DNA from: Candidatus Uhrbacteria bacterium RIFOXYC2_FULL_47_19
GTDB lineage: Bacteria > Patescibacteriota > Patescibacteriia > SG8-24
Length of the DNA: 44,425 nucleotides
Direction: 5' to 3'
Assembly: GCA_001791745.1 (NCBI GenBank)
Contig: MGFG01000034.1
Span: forward strand, 1-44,425
In this document: one piece after another, positions 19,401 to 27,420 of the stretch
Numbering within the stretch: position 1 is the stretch's first letter
Layout: every line of letters starts with the position of its first letter
Translations under genes and position numbers: made by a program
The notes under the pieces: generated by a model
Database searches by the model: none
What the model was told of the DNA's origin: nothing
What the model saw: the letters and a program-made list of their open reading frames with translations, nothing else

Positions 19401-22400
19401 GTGCCGATTACCGTCACTATCATAAAACTCACGGCAATCGTAATCTCCATTAGCAATATCGCGCTGAGAACAGAAGCCGGACCGCTCATCTGGGGCTGCA
19501 GGACTATCAACACAGAGATCTGGATTTCCGGGATCAAGCCGAATACAAGGTGCCTCGCCACACTCGCCATCCAAACAAATATCGGTCATTTCTTCTTCGT
19601 CCACTGCAAAACCACCATCAGCCTTGAATCCTTCTGGAGCTGAAAGATTCGTATGCTTCAATGACCAGGAACGAAGCTGATAACCAGTCAAATCAGAACC
19701 TTCCCAAGTATAGAAAGTCTCTGTATCTCGATCACCTAGGCCGGAACAAATCCGTAGGCGCGAGAAGTACTCAACCTGCTCGGTTTCTAAGTTGGTGAAC
19801 GATGTGCAACCAATATCAACAGCTGAACACTGCTGGGCTGTGGCCGGAATAAAGTTAACTGCTTCTTCTGGTCGTGCCTCAAAGTCAGTCTCTTCTTGGA
19901 AGAACATATCGTAACCAGAACACTCAGCTGGACAATAATCCTGCGCTGAAACAATGCCAGGAACTGACGGATCACCATTAGTCGGTGTAAACAACTCACA
20001 ACTAATCTCGTTCTCACGACAAACCCGAGCAAACGCATCACATTCCGGTCGATCATTTGGTTCACCAGTACATTCCAGATAAGCCGGTGCCAACTTGACG
20101 CTCGTGGTCTGCCTAGAGAAGTAACCTTCGTGGTAACGAGTCAATGGACCCTCCTCGAACTGCACAGCATCCAGATAGACGTTACCGCCGCCGGGTAATC
20201 CACTCCCTTTGTACTCAATAATAACTTGAGCCACTCTATTATCATTCACGTAGAAAGAACAAGCAGCACGAATTTCTTTAACATTTTCTGGAGCAACAAA
20301 ATTCAATTGCAGTTCTCCATCACCATCACCACCTACCACTCGACATGGATCAGTTCCACCTTCGATCGATGAATCGTACCTTTGAATGTAATGACTAAAG
20401 GTTGAAATAGCCGAAACATCTCTCCCTGGATTAATACGTTCCCCTGCCTCATTAAAAAACTTCACTACGATCTGACCACTAGCTGACCGTCCTGCCTCAG
20501 GAGAGACAAATACGCCAGAGACGGTATGTAGTTGTCTTGGACGAACAGGTAAAAAGTCATGAACTAACTTACCACCATAGATACAACTTGAATCTCCATT
20601 CTGGACAAGACAAGTAAACCCGCCGGCCGAAGTACAGGTACATCCACCTATTTCGTCACATATTCCTTCAGCAGTATTACAAACCTCAACTCCACCTAGT
20701 TCAGGGACCAACAAAACTGCATTCCTACCCAGCGGAACCAGATCATTATCGCTCAATACGAAACCAGTACTGCCGTCAGGTACCGCACCAGTCGGCATTA
20801 ACCAGCCAGTCGGACGATCAGACCGTCCATCACGATCGATATCATCCTGACTCTCAAAACCACTATTAGTCATCATGTTAAGCGACTCACCAGGCGCTAA
20901 CTTGATCAACGATGTACAACCAACATCGCGTGCATCACAACTCTCTACCTTATTATTGAAAAACCTCGCCGGCTGAACTAACCAATCATCTGATTTGTCG
21001 CCCGGCAATCCAACAACCGATGAACAACTATTCTGTCCATTGGGAATTTCACAACCAACCGGACAATTCCCTTCCCGGTCACATGGCGAATAAGAAGAAC
21101 AGGAAACCCCAGCAACTTCACAAGAATATTCTCCATCTAGGATGGTACAGCCGGCCTCACAAACAGCGCCATCTTCACCATCACAGGTCGCAGCTGTCCG
21201 ACAAGAAATGGTATTCAAATCGGTTGCATAGTTCTGACAACCGACGTTATCGGAGTTACAGACACCAAAATCTACTGTATTCATCAGATAATTAACCGGA
21301 GTTCCTCCAGCTGCCGGATTCAATGTCCGACAAGTATTGAACTGAGCTGGACACTGGTCACCATTGAAACGCCAAGCATTGCGATCACGGACACAGTAAC
21401 CCCAACCACCAACACAGTTACCAAAGTCGTCTTGTTTGAGACAGGTCCGATAGTCGACACACTCCTCGAGACGTCGCGGGATTTCTGGCGACACTAGGCT
21501 CGGACCGTAGGCCTGAGCCCGACACTGAGCTGGTGGAACCTTTAAAACCCATTCCGGATTAATCAAATTACAGAACGGATGACGACTATCACGTTCGCCA
21601 TCAGCATTGCAATCATAAAAGGAATTCACTGCGTCCTGTAGGGTAAAATTGGCGTAGGAACCACGAGCTTGTGAAGCGGCTATCTCCCAACCCATCGGCA
21701 ATACCCGAACTGAGCGTAATCGTTTGAGATTGCTCTCACAGTAGCCGGTGGCATAACAGAATGGATCCTGATCACGAGAATCTCCAGCTGATATAAGTGG
21801 CCATTCACCATGAAGGTATCCCTCATCCATTGCTTGCCGAACGGTCAATGGAGTCGCACCGGCGATCCGAACCGCGTTCGCAAACTGCGAATCCATGACA
21901 CAGTTATCTGGTAGACGTCCGGTTGGTGGACAAATCGTAAAGTTGAGTAGTGGATCCACCTCCCCTACCTCTCTTGATGGAGGTGTTAGTAACCTGGTCA
22001 AAACCTCCCGTGAAGTCTTTCGACCCGGTGGACGGAAAAGACCTTCTTCAGAAAGAATAATGTCTGGCTGAGCTGAAATAGTTTCCTCAGCCGATAACAA
22101 GCCGGAAGTGAACTTGTTCCAGAGCCGAGAGATGAAGGTCGATACGAAGGTCTTGACGGTGTTGATCACTACGGACAGGACTGCACCCTTAGCAATCTGT
22201 CCGGCACTGGTCGCCTCCTGACCCTTGCGAGGCGCTTCCTCCTTCTCGTTTTCCATCCGCTCAAAACCACTCTTCACTACCGAACTTGGCGAGAGAATGC
22301 GGCCGGAAACCGGATCGGCAACATCAGAAAAACCACCACCGGCCGCAGCTTGTGTAATACGTTTAAGTGTTGACTCAACCAGAGCATCAGACTCCATCTC

Positions 22401-23087
22401 TTGAGTATGACCAAAAACACCAAGAGCCACTGACAAACCAGATTGTCCTGGTGAGAACTGTGGCATGAACGCTTCTAGTGCCTCATCCGAGGTAAACTGA
22501 TCTGACAACGAGCTCCAGTTGTCACGAATCGACTGGAAGGAACAACGTGGCTCAGCCGGAGCTGCACCAGCTCCATCCAACAAGCCAACTTGAATACGCA
22601 TCGACGATAGCGGATTAGATGGTGCGCACAAGTTAAAACCAATCTCACTGAAGCCACCAACTTCAGACAAAGTACCGACCGCCTCACCTACTGCGCCTTG
22701 CCAAGCGTCCTTTAAACCATCTTTCAAATTACTACTATCCCAACAAACGCTCTGACCTGGACAATCTGAGGTCAAAGAGACAGCCAGTTCATAAGCCATC
22801 TTAGATAGGAAGTAATTAGCACCATTAACGAGCGCACTAACTGCACCTTCAACCAGATTATCCTTGATAGTATTGAAAACATTAACAACTGTAGTCTGAG
22901 TCTCAGTAACAATATCCTCTGTAGGGAAGGCGTAAGCTGGTTTGGGGTGTGCAAACAAAAGGGACAGAGACAAACCAGCACCTAAAACGAAAAGCAGGAA
23001 GGTTGCCGCAATCTTCCTAAAAATCTTTTTTGTGCAATCCTCCCTCATCTTATTGATAGGCGTTTCATTATTCTGTTGGCTCCGCAT
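13479..23087 (-). CDS. Giant secreted cysteine-rich protein (3202 aa)
   Basis: A basic N-terminus, a hydrophobic segment and a likely signal-peptidase site after AYA (about residue 53) indicate export. ATG at 23087 overlaps the previous gene by 20 bp; ATG at 23048 gives a more usual signal peptide and is equally likely. Residues ~55-330 are helical and Cys-poor; the rest is strongly Cys-rich, implying many disulphides outside the membrane. The motif C-x6-C-x2-[FYL], usually with Gly before the second Cys, recurs near residues 615, 722, 1092, 1288, 1400, 1549, 1660 and 1751. Regions ~733-985 and ~1297-1490 resemble carbohydrate-binding jelly rolls (GFE...W start, YLD.V.F end), each interrupted by a small Cys module. 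Another Cys repeat type dominates residues ~2000-2600. Function unknown; probably surface attachment. Confidence 0.9.
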   Translation of the reverse strand: MRSQQNNETPINKMREDCTKKIFRKIAATFLLFVLGAGLSLSLLFAHPKPAYAFPTEDIVTETQTTVVNVFNTIKDNLVEGAVSALVNGANYFLSKMAYELAVSLTSDCPGQSVCWDSSNLKDGLKDAWQGAVGEAVGTLSEVGGFSEIGFNLCAPSNPLSSMRIQVGLLDGAGAAPAEPRCSFQSIRDNWSSLSDQFTSDEALEAFMPQFSPGQSGLSVALGVFGHTQEMESDALVESTLKRITQAAAGGGFSDVADPVSGRILSPSSVVKSGFERMENEKEEAPRKGQEATSAGQIAKGAVLSVVINTVKTFVSTFISRLWNKFTSGLLSAEETISAQPDIILSEEGLFRPPGRKTSREVLTRLLTPPSREVGEVDPLLNFTICPPTGRLPDNCVMDSQFANAVRIAGATPLTVRQAMDEGYLHGEWPLISAGDSRDQDPFCYATGYCESNLKRLRSVRVLPMGWEIAASQARGSYANFTLQDAVNSFYDCNADGERDSRHPFCNLINPEWVLKVPPAQCRAQAYGPSLVSPEIPRRLEECVDYRTCLKQDDFGNCVGGWGYCVRDRNAWRFNGDQCPAQFNTCRTLNPAAGGTPVNYLMNTVDFGVCNSDNVGCQNYATDLNTISCRTAATCDGEDGAVCEAGCTILDGEYSCEVAGVSCSSYSPCDREGNCPVGCEIPNGQNSCSSVVGLPGDKSDDWLVQPARFFNNKVESCDARDVGCTSLIKLAPGESLNMMTNSGFESQDDIDRDGRSDRPTGWLMPTGAVPDGSTGFVLSDNDLVPLGRNAVLLVPELGGVEVCNTAEGICDEIGGCTCTSAGGFTCLVQNGDSSCIYGGKLVHDFLPVRPRQLHTVSGVFVSPEAGRSASGQIVVKFFNEAGERINPGRDVSAISTFSHYIQRYDSSIEGGTDPCRVVGGDGDGELQLNFVAPENVKEIRAACSFYVNDNRVAQVIIEYKGSGLPGGGNVYLDAVQFEEGPLTRYHEGYFSRQTTSVKLAPAYLECTGEPNDRPECDAFARVCRENEISCELFTPTNGDPSVPGIVSAQDYCPAECSGYDMFFQEETDFEARPEEAVNFIPATAQQCSAVDIGCTSFTNLETEQVEYFSRLRICSGLGDRDTETFYTWEGSDLTGYQLRSWSLKHTNLSAPEGFKADGGFAVDEEEMTDICLDGECGEAPCIRLDPGNPDLCVDSPAAPDERSGFCSQRDIANGDYDCREFYDSDGNRHYRRFSTTIIAAADCSRYRLAGRTRLDCLKWNGEYDDARGECIYRVSSDWSWTCSAEVAGCRSYRGNAATNVQTIFVDDFESEITERWSSFGAIGFEQSSESIVVGGHSLRLRGGSAVRKVGGSVSSGNLFSVSFWARGNGSVTASMVQVTSGSCSNDDDDGEAEICSAEVVGCRCNDSFGHSCLIASGESSCEISPVETAELVVEGDNDVEITNDWRRYEIGPIRLPNFAFVPGSEEALRLSNLGGGGAPDVYLDNVIFTRVRDNISVVRDSWRTPDSCNRTYDGVYSPLEMLGCREYRTSQQSIVHLRSISNLCRDVSVGCSAYSDTQNTLNTFGPQTYGAVCRLPDTCGTSPNCPCSYEAPNPIDIEGLHPKVLKDVCRVPAGETECRFVLDGIEVSGDEVDYPDRFTLPGDERVHLVVRAKDACANTAVGCRNLGAPTIDFEQQCSLLDADGEVVTCADGDGCYCPSGSDEDTMDCLVPNGRKSCYVPLDDGVISGWKATVFKDNPSKYDQTLCQADAVGCQAFKATDGAFYLKHPGNQICEFKTNIQYGDRVTSGWFRKSTSGSVFPCYDDLLVEGATFGIYRNRDEAYAGWVGACAAEYDRCEEFVDPNDPLPNGSSRAYYYLDNNKLDRASCSGQVSLSRGCVLLNQTSKSKTDYSSAATYFRSEREAGGGPVSPINCQSGGSTSGLCANRCYRLSGFCSGSTDACSSNDDCDPPATCGGYEVWGNGCLENSDCNVGLGESCQAVTGTPLANNDTNTIMKVRQDRECAEWLECDQYSLPVYDAVKGRWTSRCAGVSTCQNNMRIGDNYVCTDFKEVPKKILTVEDYASRDTSWRGLEYSGYSIIDRYPPQFLKAYKITVGQCLENGVDVEVRGTNGSIVNCRSTDQCRDACSSGDADCDPSEVSCSAPLAGICVSGDFVGQSCNHDEHCASGGNVGQCSLSEFDTARFGIRLNLCRKGDHIGESCYQDLNCYDDLAEAVAEGNGACAISCTQDQVNAAGTDGCPSDGYTPACIGVGCPVPHGSCIQNGCVYDYRGGPLRADDWENAPSCRAYPEADSPYPQDVLNIEDEQVKSLKDSGATQGYDANGNPVQKQAQFRGANVCYEGNSCECSYARVGYGSGSSIVRFQSPDRSIRYRTPPSRGAVGDFATGSPAPGVCVNGPYNGRSCVPGAVDQCGPASEGGSCLAVSSYTLAMGWPGFCVDRSQSRPLFGSDDKLGCNLWLPLDMIPGLFDSYSYNPEAGFESPVPNLMYCAEAEGNANAVGVCSNNPSEICTLNAECEDGSSCVKYLESIHRESYAIELPDNEHRMEDEEDFGHWFHFEDADPRDLDAVSEESSTIGESCGGRDRIADCNTRFYTYLIPSESTYSIDDYAGFAFTFERGTVLASEADNWGIALHWNRNDNHMRSEDLETFVVDGKTYIKNQAKNGTLDCLDWLETPEEERNDSPCKDGGYSLGRDNCLAARFFDNERGLLQVETVLCAKGGGDHKIKVHHYVPVKQVTGYKRENCSVLNLVNEQNAYPPNVAWTDRLYDLKSVQPVVVDVDEFRWSNIFGGLQSYYWIGPALRGLSEAGLDHSPLGAVAPQFSPGTDTFSRPIPVISEDGGSPFTLLTHDDEAGTFDYQMSDPLFGRDIAAGLAMSCGGTCKVPDSLNESTRMGEIGRGQYRIVNLFARVFGEYKWVKELSTYQLQAEVGRDFGRGFLFSDYRVQVIADHQAPRVVPVDTTSENCTNDGRSCPEFSGVEGLTVDGHQRDVCYEGGYATNVELAYYAYADSNHMPIRRHIIDYGDGLESFRLDGAFKNRRGLNALNQQICGSDNTDWGLNADACDSNYMSFRKTYVCTEAIAASLPSCSWMAAGRMYPCREESSGCCLFKPRVQVLDNWGVCNGNCPNNGVGVLEELERYRARLDGNLCFNSATENYLSETLERDTVNECEIMSSANRKNYPILPNDFAPYTTYQGVIKVCPGTCR

Positions 23088-23748
23088 CTACTTCGGTCGT
23101 GTCAGGAGCGGGCATCTCCCCCATTGTGTCCGCTAGTAACTGTCTCAAAGTAGCGTCATCGGCTTGATCGAGCATTGTCTGTGGCACTCCAATTTCTAAC
23201 ATGAACGTTCTCAATTCCTCTGGAGTCAAGAGTTGAAGACGCTCGTTCATCTTCTCGGGTGTTAGCGAATTCAAATCGCCGAACACTCGTTCCATGGCCT
23301 GCAATATAGTAGCTTCGTCAGGCGAAACTTCCGGAGGTAGAGAGTTGACATCACCTGTTTGGGGTACCTCACCAACCGGCACAGCCGATGATACCTGGCG
23401 ACAATTCTTATCAAGCGGACAGTTTGGATCGCTTGACTGTGCAACTTCGACACCATCACTAAGACCATCAGAATCGGAGTCAGTCAAAAATGGACTTGTG
23501 CGAAACAGATACAACTCGTCGTAATCATTAAGTCCATCCTGATCAGTGTCAGCTGCTTTGAGTGCAGTAACACGTTCTTCCTCGATTTGCTCTGGTGTTT
23601 TAAGGTTCAAATCTCCATTCCGTGCCAATGGATCGAAGATTGACTTTCTCATTTGAAAAACGCCGAAAACCAGCGTAGTCAAACCGATAACAACTATAAC
23701 GCCCAGTCCTAACTTCTGATGTGGTGTGAGCGTTTTATTCTCGATCAT
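23068..23748 (-). CDS. Membrane-anchored calcium-repeat protein
   Basis: A 226-aa protein with one N-terminal membrane segment (about residues 13-33), then an extracytoplasmic part with two Asp-rich thrombospondin type-3-like repeats (DTDQDGLNDYDE and DSDSDGLSDGVE) that should bind calcium, and an acidic C-terminus. I place the start at ATG 23748 (MIENKTL): the in-frame ATG at 23772 would put the first eight codons on top of a TATAAT box that lies 10 nt before 23748. Its end overlaps the giant gene, so the two are translated from one message and probably act together at the cell surface. Confidence 0.82.
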   Translation of the reverse strand: MIENKTLTPHQKLGLGVIVVIGLTTLVFGVFQMRKSIFDPLARNGDLNLKTPEQIEEERVTALKAADTDQDGLNDYDELYLFRTSPFLTDSDSDGLSDGVEVAQSSDPNCPLDKNCRQVSSAVPVGEVPQTGDVNSLPPEVSPDEATILQAMERVFGDLNSLTPEKMNERLQLLTPEELRTFMLEIGVPQTMLDQADDATLRQLLADTMGEMPAPDTTEVDAEPTE

Positions 23749-23758
23749 GTCCGGAAAA

Positions 23759-23788
23759 ATTATATCACGCAACTTAAGGCATCGTCTA
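23759..23788 (-). promoter_or_regulatory. Promoter for the calcium-repeat / giant protein operon
   Basis: On the minus strand, -35 TAGACG and a perfect -10 TATAAT are separated by 18 bp. The -10 ends 10 nt before the ATG at 23748, so the predicted start of transcription is within about 4 nt of the start codon: a leaderless mRNA. Confidence 0.65.
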
Positions 23789-23814
23789 TTGAAATATAAT
23801 AACAGAAAAATCGC

Positions 23815-24657
23815 CTACCGCGTAAGCGCAGAGGCGAGTCTAATCCACATGTCGACAGTCAATCTTTCAGGACGTTCAGCCGGATCGATGCCAGCCTCAG
23901 TTAGAGACATGGACAAACACTCAGCCGAAAAGCGACTCACCAACGTATTTTTTAATTGTTTTCGACGAGACGAAAATCCCAAACGTACGATCTCCATAAA
24001 CTGTTCTTCGGTGAGACCAGATAATTTTTGTTGTACCTCATCCATTGATTTGAGATCGACTTGAAGTACAGCAGACTCAACCTTAGGTTGCGGCCAAAAG
24101 GAACCAGGACTAACTGTTCTGATTATTCGTGGCTCACCGTGCAATCTTATTAAGATTGATAAAGCACTAACCTTGGGAGGGTTAGCACAAATACGTTTAG
24201 CCACCTCATATTGAACCATTAAAGTTAGGCCAGATGGGCGAGGATTCATTGAAAGCAATCGAATTAAGGCTTCACTGGTTATCGAATATGGAAGATTGGC
24301 CACTACCTTAAAGCCACCATTGGTGACCCCGAGTTCCGCAGACAGTTCCCGATTGGTTAGAGTTAAAAAATCGCCGATCAATAATTTTAAACGATCAGAA
24401 ATTATTTCCTGGGTGAGTAACCCGGCTAAAGCACGGTCCAATTCCACGGCTAGCACTCGAGATCCACGTGATAGCAACACCTTGGTCAACATACCAAGAC
24501 CCGGACCGATCTCTAAAACGAGATCATCTTCGCTGATTCCAGCTACAGAGACAATGTCATCAACCACGCTGTCGTCCAACAAAAAATTCTGACCGCGGTC
24601 GCGTGTTGGTCGTAGTCCCAATTTTTCCAATCGCTGTTTTATTTCAACTACTTTCAT
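23815..24657 (-). CDS. rsmA: 16S rRNA adenine dimethyltransferase
   Basis: A 280-aa RsmA/KsgA protein, which dimethylates the two adjacent adenines in the 3'-terminal hairpin of 16S rRNA during small-subunit maturation. Visible motifs: GQNFLLD at the start, the S-adenosylmethionine loop VLEIGPGLGMLT, an acidic ELD after the second strand, and the catalytic NLPYSI. Length is normal for the family. Its ATG overlaps the tsaC stop by 4 bp (ATGA), indicating coupled translation. It ends about 30 bp before the promoter of the next operon. Confidence 0.97.
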   Translation of the reverse strand: MKVVEIKQRLEKLGLRPTRDRGQNFLLDDSVVDDIVSVAGISEDDLVLEIGPGLGMLTKVLLSRGSRVLAVELDRALAGLLTQEIISDRLKLLIGDFLTLTNRELSAELGVTNGGFKVVANLPYSITSEALIRLLSMNPRPSGLTLMVQYEVAKRICANPPKVSALSILIRLHGEPRIIRTVSPGSFWPQPKVESAVLQVDLKSMDEVQQKLSGLTEEQFMEIVRLGFSSRRKQLKNTLVSRFSAECLSMSLTEAGIDPAERPERLTVDMWIRLASALTR

Positions 24658-25286
24658 GGTCTTTCATGTTGATCTGGGATCACAATTAATCCGGGTCGCA
24701 GTACCTCCAACCGACCACGACGTTCGCGAACAATGGTAGAGAGGGGACGAATTGAGAGTGATCCAGCATCGAGCATCAGATCTGGTTTAATTGTGGAAGT
24801 AACAAAGGACCGACGAACTGCTGCGAGCGAATAAGCCGGAGGATCATTACTCCGATTGGCTGAGGTAGAGGTGATCGGACGGCCTAGTTCGGCGGCCAGA
24901 GCTCGGGCCCAAGCAGACGCCGGAACACGAACAGCTACATCACTGAAACGATTTAATCCACGAACATACATAATAGAGAGAGGGTGTCCGATCACAGTCA
25001 GTGGACCGGGCCAATAACGTTTGACCAACTTTTTCAAAACCGGATGAATGACGACATTTTGCTCGGCCTGCCCTACCGACGCCGCCACCACCAAAACCGG
25101 TTTGTCGTCGGGTCGACCTTTTAGTTCAAACAACCGTCGAACCGCTTCTCGATTAGCCGGATCTACTGCCAAGCCATAGGAGCTCTCAGTTGGATGGACC
25201 ACTACTCCCCCAGCCCGAAGCACAGCCACTGCCTCAGCTAGTTTCCGCTTGGTAACTCGATACTTGTCTATCTTTAATATGCGCAT
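24654..25286 (-). CDS. tsaC: L-threonylcarbamoyladenylate synthase (TsaC/Sua5 type)
   Basis: A 210-aa YrdC-domain protein that makes threonylcarbamoyl-AMP from threonine, bicarbonate and ATP for the t6A37 tRNA modification. The start HPTESSYGLAVDP, the conserved KGRPDDKP and the ITSTSANRSNDPP segment are all family hallmarks. The length fits a single YrdC domain without the extra Sua5 C-terminal domain, so TsaC is the closer name. It sits between the epimerase and rsmA, 14 bp after the former and overlapping the latter. Confidence 0.93.
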   Translation of the reverse strand: MRILKIDKYRVTKRKLAEAVAVLRAGGVVVHPTESSYGLAVDPANREAVRRLFELKGRPDDKPVLVVAASVGQAEQNVVIHPVLKKLVKRYWPGPLTVIGHPLSIMYVRGLNRFSDVAVRVPASAWARALAAELGRPITSTSANRSNDPPAYSLAAVRRSFVTSTIKPDLMLDAGSLSIRPLSTIVRERRGRLEVLRPGLIVIPDQHERP

Positions 25287-25300
25287 CGAAAATACTAAAC

Positions 25301-26245
25301 CTATCTAACTGGTCGCCTAGACCTGAAAGCCAATCGAGCCCAATGAACAGTAGCACCTAAACCATCGGATAAATTAACCTTGGCCTGCCAGTTCAACTTT
25401 TTCTTGGCCAGTGTTGGATCGAGAGCTAAATTCATGTCATCACCTGGTTTGGCCGGACCACGCTGTGGCTTAATACCGGAACCCAAGGCTACAGCCAGAC
25501 TGCGATACAAGTCGTTAACCGAAGTTTGTCGGCCGGTACTGACATTAAAAATACCGTCCACTTGATGCGACACACTGGCCGCTACAGCATCAGCTACATC
25601 ACCAACAAAAACAAAATCGCGTGTCTGCCGACCGGTTCCATTAACGACTGGAATCTCACCATTCAATAGTCGGTTAATAAAAATAGCCACGACTCCAGCC
25701 TCGCCTACAATTGTCTGACGTGGACCATAGACGTTAGCAAATCTCAGAGCGGTCGCTTTGAGTCCATACTTCTCACGAGCAAAATCCAAATAATGTTCGA
25801 AGGACAGCTTGGCGATACCATAGGGCGAGGATGGAAACTTAGGTGCATCCTCGGCAATCGGTGGTCGACGAACATAGCCATAAACCGCTGCAGACGAAGC
25901 AAAAGTTAGATGCTCCACACCAGCAGCACCGGCAGCTTCGATAACGTTTAGTCCTCCTAATAAATTAACATCGGCATCGAACTGTGGCGTCAGATAAGAC
26001 GCCCTTAGGTCGATGTGAGCAGCCAGATGGACCACCGCTACCGGACGCAAACGACGAAATAACGTCGGCAGCCGATCGGAACGAATATCCATTACGTGCA
26101 GTTTGGCCTTTTGGTGTAAATTACCGCGACTACCGCTCGACAAGTTGTCGATCACATGAACAATGTAACCTCGTCCAATTAGACGGTCCACAACATGCGA
26201 ACCAATGAATCCGGCGCCACCAGTAACGATAATTGTCTTGGCCAT
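25301..26245 (-). CDS. NAD-dependent sugar-nucleotide epimerase/dehydratase
   Basis: A 314-aa extended short-chain dehydrogenase. The NAD-binding motif GGAGFIGSH is at the N-terminus; the catalytic triad is visible as SSAAVYG and YGIAK (Tyr and Lys four apart). The family converts UDP- or dTDP-sugars, most often UDP-glucose to UDP-galactose (GalE) or the N-acetyl forms; the exact substrate cannot be read here. It follows prfB by 11 bp. It probably supplies activated sugar for the surface glycans assembled by the O-antigen-ligase-like protein encoded at 33939. Confidence 0.9.
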   Translation of the reverse strand: MAKTIIVTGGAGFIGSHVVDRLIGRGYIVHVIDNLSSGSRGNLHQKAKLHVMDIRSDRLPTLFRRLRPVAVVHLAAHIDLRASYLTPQFDADVNLLGGLNVIEAAGAAGVEHLTFASSAAVYGYVRRPPIAEDAPKFPSSPYGIAKLSFEHYLDFAREKYGLKATALRFANVYGPRQTIVGEAGVVAIFINRLLNGEIPVVNGTGRQTRDFVFVGDVADAVAASVSHQVDGIFNVSTGRQTSVNDLYRSLAVALGSGIKPQRGPAKPGDDMNLALDPTLAKKKLNWQAKVNLSDGLGATVHWARLAFRSRRPVR

Positions 26246-26256
26246 AAAAATTTTGG

Positions 26257-27391
26257 TTAGTCTTCCGAGGCATCATCAAATGCAGCGGATTTCCCCTTGG
26301 AACATCGAAGGTAAGCCTCAATAAACGGATCAAGATCACCATCTAAAACTGCGGCCGTATCTACGGTTTCATGCTTAGTACGATGATCTTTGACCAGCTG
26401 ATAAGGATGCAAAACGTAGGATCGGATTTGGTTACCCCATTCGGCACTAGTAAACTCGCCACGCAATTTTTTCTTTTCATCATCACGTTCAGCCAACATT
26501 CGTGCGTGTAACCTAGCTTTGAGAATCCGCATGGCTGTCTCCTTGTTCTGCACCTGCGAACGTTCATTTTGACAGGAGACCACCAAACCAGTCGGCAAGT
26601 GGGTGATACGTACAGCCGAATAGGTCGTCTGTACACCCTGACCTCCGTGACCGCCAGCCAAGAAGGTATCGATACGTAGATCTTTTGGTCCGATTTCGAC
26701 TTCCTGAGCCTCGCCCAAGTCAGGCAGTACCTCGATCAACGCAAAGGAGGTCTGACGAAGTTGATCAGAGTTAAACGGTGACAGGCGCACTAAACGATGC
26801 ACGCCAGCCTCAGCTTTTAGATGGCCGTAAGCGTAGCGTCCAGAAACCGAAATCGTCGCGCTCTTAATACCGGCCTCGCCACCACGATGCAAATCGAGTG
26901 TCTTAACCTCCCAACTATGTCGTTCACCATAACGCATCATCATTCTAAGAAGCATTTCAGCCCAATCCTGAGCGTCGGTTCCACCGGCTCCAGCATGAAT
27001 AGCAACGATTGCATCGCGCAAATCGAACTCGCCATCCATGAGCGTCGAAAACTCAAGCCGATCAAACTTAGTCTGCAAATCTAATAACGACTGGCCGATT
27101 TCTTGTTCAGCTTCTGAATCATCTTCCTCAGAGGCCAGACGAGCGAACTCATCTAATTCTGATACATCTCGACGTAAATTGAACCAATGACTATAAAACT
27201 CCTGAAGTTCCGCTAGGCGACGACTAATATCTTGAGCTCGCGAATTATCAGACCAAAACTCTGGCTGTTGTGTCTCCCACTCCAGCGACTTTATCTCAGT
27301 TGCAACTCGATCGAGGTCAAAGTAGCCCCCACGCCGAATCGACCTTCCCGTGAAGGTTATCGATGGCGTGGAGGTATTCCTTGTTGTTCAT
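26257..27391 (-). CDS. prfB: Peptide chain release factor 2 with programmed +1 frameshift
   Basis: RF2 ends translation at UGA and UAA. The zero frame runs from ATG at 27391 for 24 codons to an in-frame TGA at 27317-27319. A +1 shift at CTT-TGA-C then opens the long frame, giving 377 aa in total. The site TGGGGGCTACTTTGAC closely matches the classic bacterial prfB signal: a G-rich Shine-Dalgarno-like stretch three nucleotides before CTT. The product has the SPF stop-codon recognition motif (RLSPFNSDQ) and the GGQ catalytic motif (GGHGGQG). A gene call starting at 27078 would miss the first ~100 residues. The frameshift makes RF2 regulate its own synthesis: low RF2 lets the ribosome pause at UGA and shift. 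Confidence 0.96.
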
Positions 27392-27420
27392 TGTAATTAG
27401 GCACCGAATAAAGGGTGCAG

